Positions 63,901-64,000 of a stretch of 64,000 nucleotides of DNA are shown piece after piece; within the stretch, counting starts at the first letter, position 1; the number at the start of each line of letters is the position of its first letter. The position numbers and the translations under genes were made by a program. Origin of the DNA: Diplosphaera chodatii (Eukaryota; Chlorophyta; Trebouxiophyceae; Prasiolales; Stichococcaceae); contig JAALGY010000036.1 of assembly GCA_032358165.1 (NCBI GenBank), positions 1,488,001-1,552,000 of the forward strand. Reading direction: 5' to 3'. The notes beneath the pieces were generated by a model that made no database searches, had not been told where the DNA came from, and worked only from the letters and a program-made list of their open reading frames with translations.

Positions 63901-64000
63901 CAAGGGGCGGACGCCCGCCTTCCCCGAGGACACGCCGCCCGAGTTTGCGGTGCGTCACCTCAACCCTGACCCTGAAGCATCCTCGCTGCAGTGCGGTGTG
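54934..64000 (+). CDS. GAF-PAS-protein kinase (TKL type), 3' end outside the window
   Basis: At least 21 exons; first 54934-54987, 55197-55799, then GAF exons from 56800, kinase exons 60057-60197, 60506-60638, 60894-61221, 61441-61538, 61760-62196, 62561-62765, 62967-63086, 63527-63604, 63881-63949 and on. It begins MGLC, fitting N-myristoylation plus palmitoylation at a membrane. A Ser/Ala-rich region with nine Gln follows; then a GAF domain (residues ~310-445: VENVLIAIFGD, GVRFYCGAPLL, GTLCFVDSKPR), a PAS domain (~455-600: ALECFDAGVAFVD, CSSAFTRATGI) and the kinase (VGRGSFGRVYRG, VAVK, HPNIVR, HGDLAGGN, VSDFGLARL, MPPELL, DVYSFGVLLWEM). The HRD motif is HGD (non-RD). A ~270-residue insert with FAAA repeats splits the N-lobe. 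Exon 18 has one base too many. Likely a stimulus-responsive membrane-associated kinase. Confidence 0.92.
55380..55406 (+). repeat. (CAG)9 coding for nine Gln
   Basis: Perfect trinucleotide run inside kinase exon 2; likely length-polymorphic. Confidence 0.9.
56311..56383 (+). repeat. Decayed copy of the 5' edge of kinase exon 4
   Basis: Matches 56427-56500 (acceptor plus exon start) with offset about 116: GCAGCCGGGCGTTGTGCTGCC against GCAGCCGGGCGTGGTGCTGCC, later GGCGGA-CTGGCGGG. It lies in intron 3. Confidence 0.82.
59537..59907 (+). repeat. Four tandem copies of the 3' edge of kinase exon 12
   Basis: Exon end at 59537-59580 (CCTCCTCGCTCGCCAGCTTC, then AGCGCCCTGACGGCGCCC) followed by copies at about 59636, 59751 and 59855, spaced 99, 115 and 104 bp, all within intron 12 and increasingly degenerate. 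Confidence 0.85.
60255..60307 (+). repeat. Decayed copy of the kinase VAVK exon edge
   Basis: Copy of 60151-60203 (GTACCGCGGCCACTGGC...GTGAAGGTGCGGC), offset 104, in intron 13. It retains GTACCGCGGCCGCTGGC and GGAAGGGGCGGC but has lost the GT donor. Confidence 0.82.

Overview
The window looks like nuclear DNA of a green alga, most likely a trebouxiophyte (Chlorella/Coccomyxa-type). This rests on high GC with CTG/CAG-rich exons, many short introns (about 100 in 64 kb), plant-type plastid and mitochondrial enzymes, and a GAF-PAS-TKL kinase of the kind expanded in chlorophytes. I did not identify the species. Most exon boundaries below were set by hand from GT/GC...AG sites and checked for reading-phase agreement.

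Layout. 1-5330: two decayed tandem copies of an unrecognised gene with an acidic tail. 5331-14253 (-): a very large Ser/Ala/Gly-rich protein with a probable DUF4378-like C-terminus. 14859-18420 (+): plastid class I fructose-bisphosphate aldolase. 19000-22441 (-): LL-diaminopimelate aminotransferase. 23518-33640 (+): three tandem paralogues of an unrecognised single-pass membrane protein. 34814-38204 (-): mitochondrial alternative oxidase. 38683-41575 (-): tRNA-specific adenosine deaminase 1. 41803-42539 (-): 3' part of a small very basic protein. 43076-45548 (+): 3-ketoacyl-ACP synthase III. 46005-52784 (+): a 615-residue leucine-rich-repeat protein. 54934 to beyond 64000 (+): a dual-acylation-motif GAF-PAS-protein kinase, cut by the window edge and carrying a one-base frameshift in its catalytic region.

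The identified genes are ordinary nuclear housekeeping and signalling genes: Calvin cycle/glycolysis, lysine synthesis, initiation of plastid fatty acid synthesis, respiratory bypass and tRNA editing. They do not form an operon-like pathway. The unusual content is structural. (1) At eight loci in four genes the last or first 30-80 bases of an exon, with its splice site, have a second degenerate copy 84-117 bp away inside the neighbouring intron; one case is four-fold and one keeps the reading frame and would add a whole extra LRR. This is what intron growth or repeat gain by about 100-bp tandem duplication should look like. (2) About eight introns begin with GC instead of GT, well above the usual 1-2%. 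(3) The three tandem membrane-protein genes share motifs (RALLQ/RTLLQ, a Cys-containing membrane helix, LPxxVxxPxN-VSYAxKL, PAFIEWD) that I cannot assign to any family.
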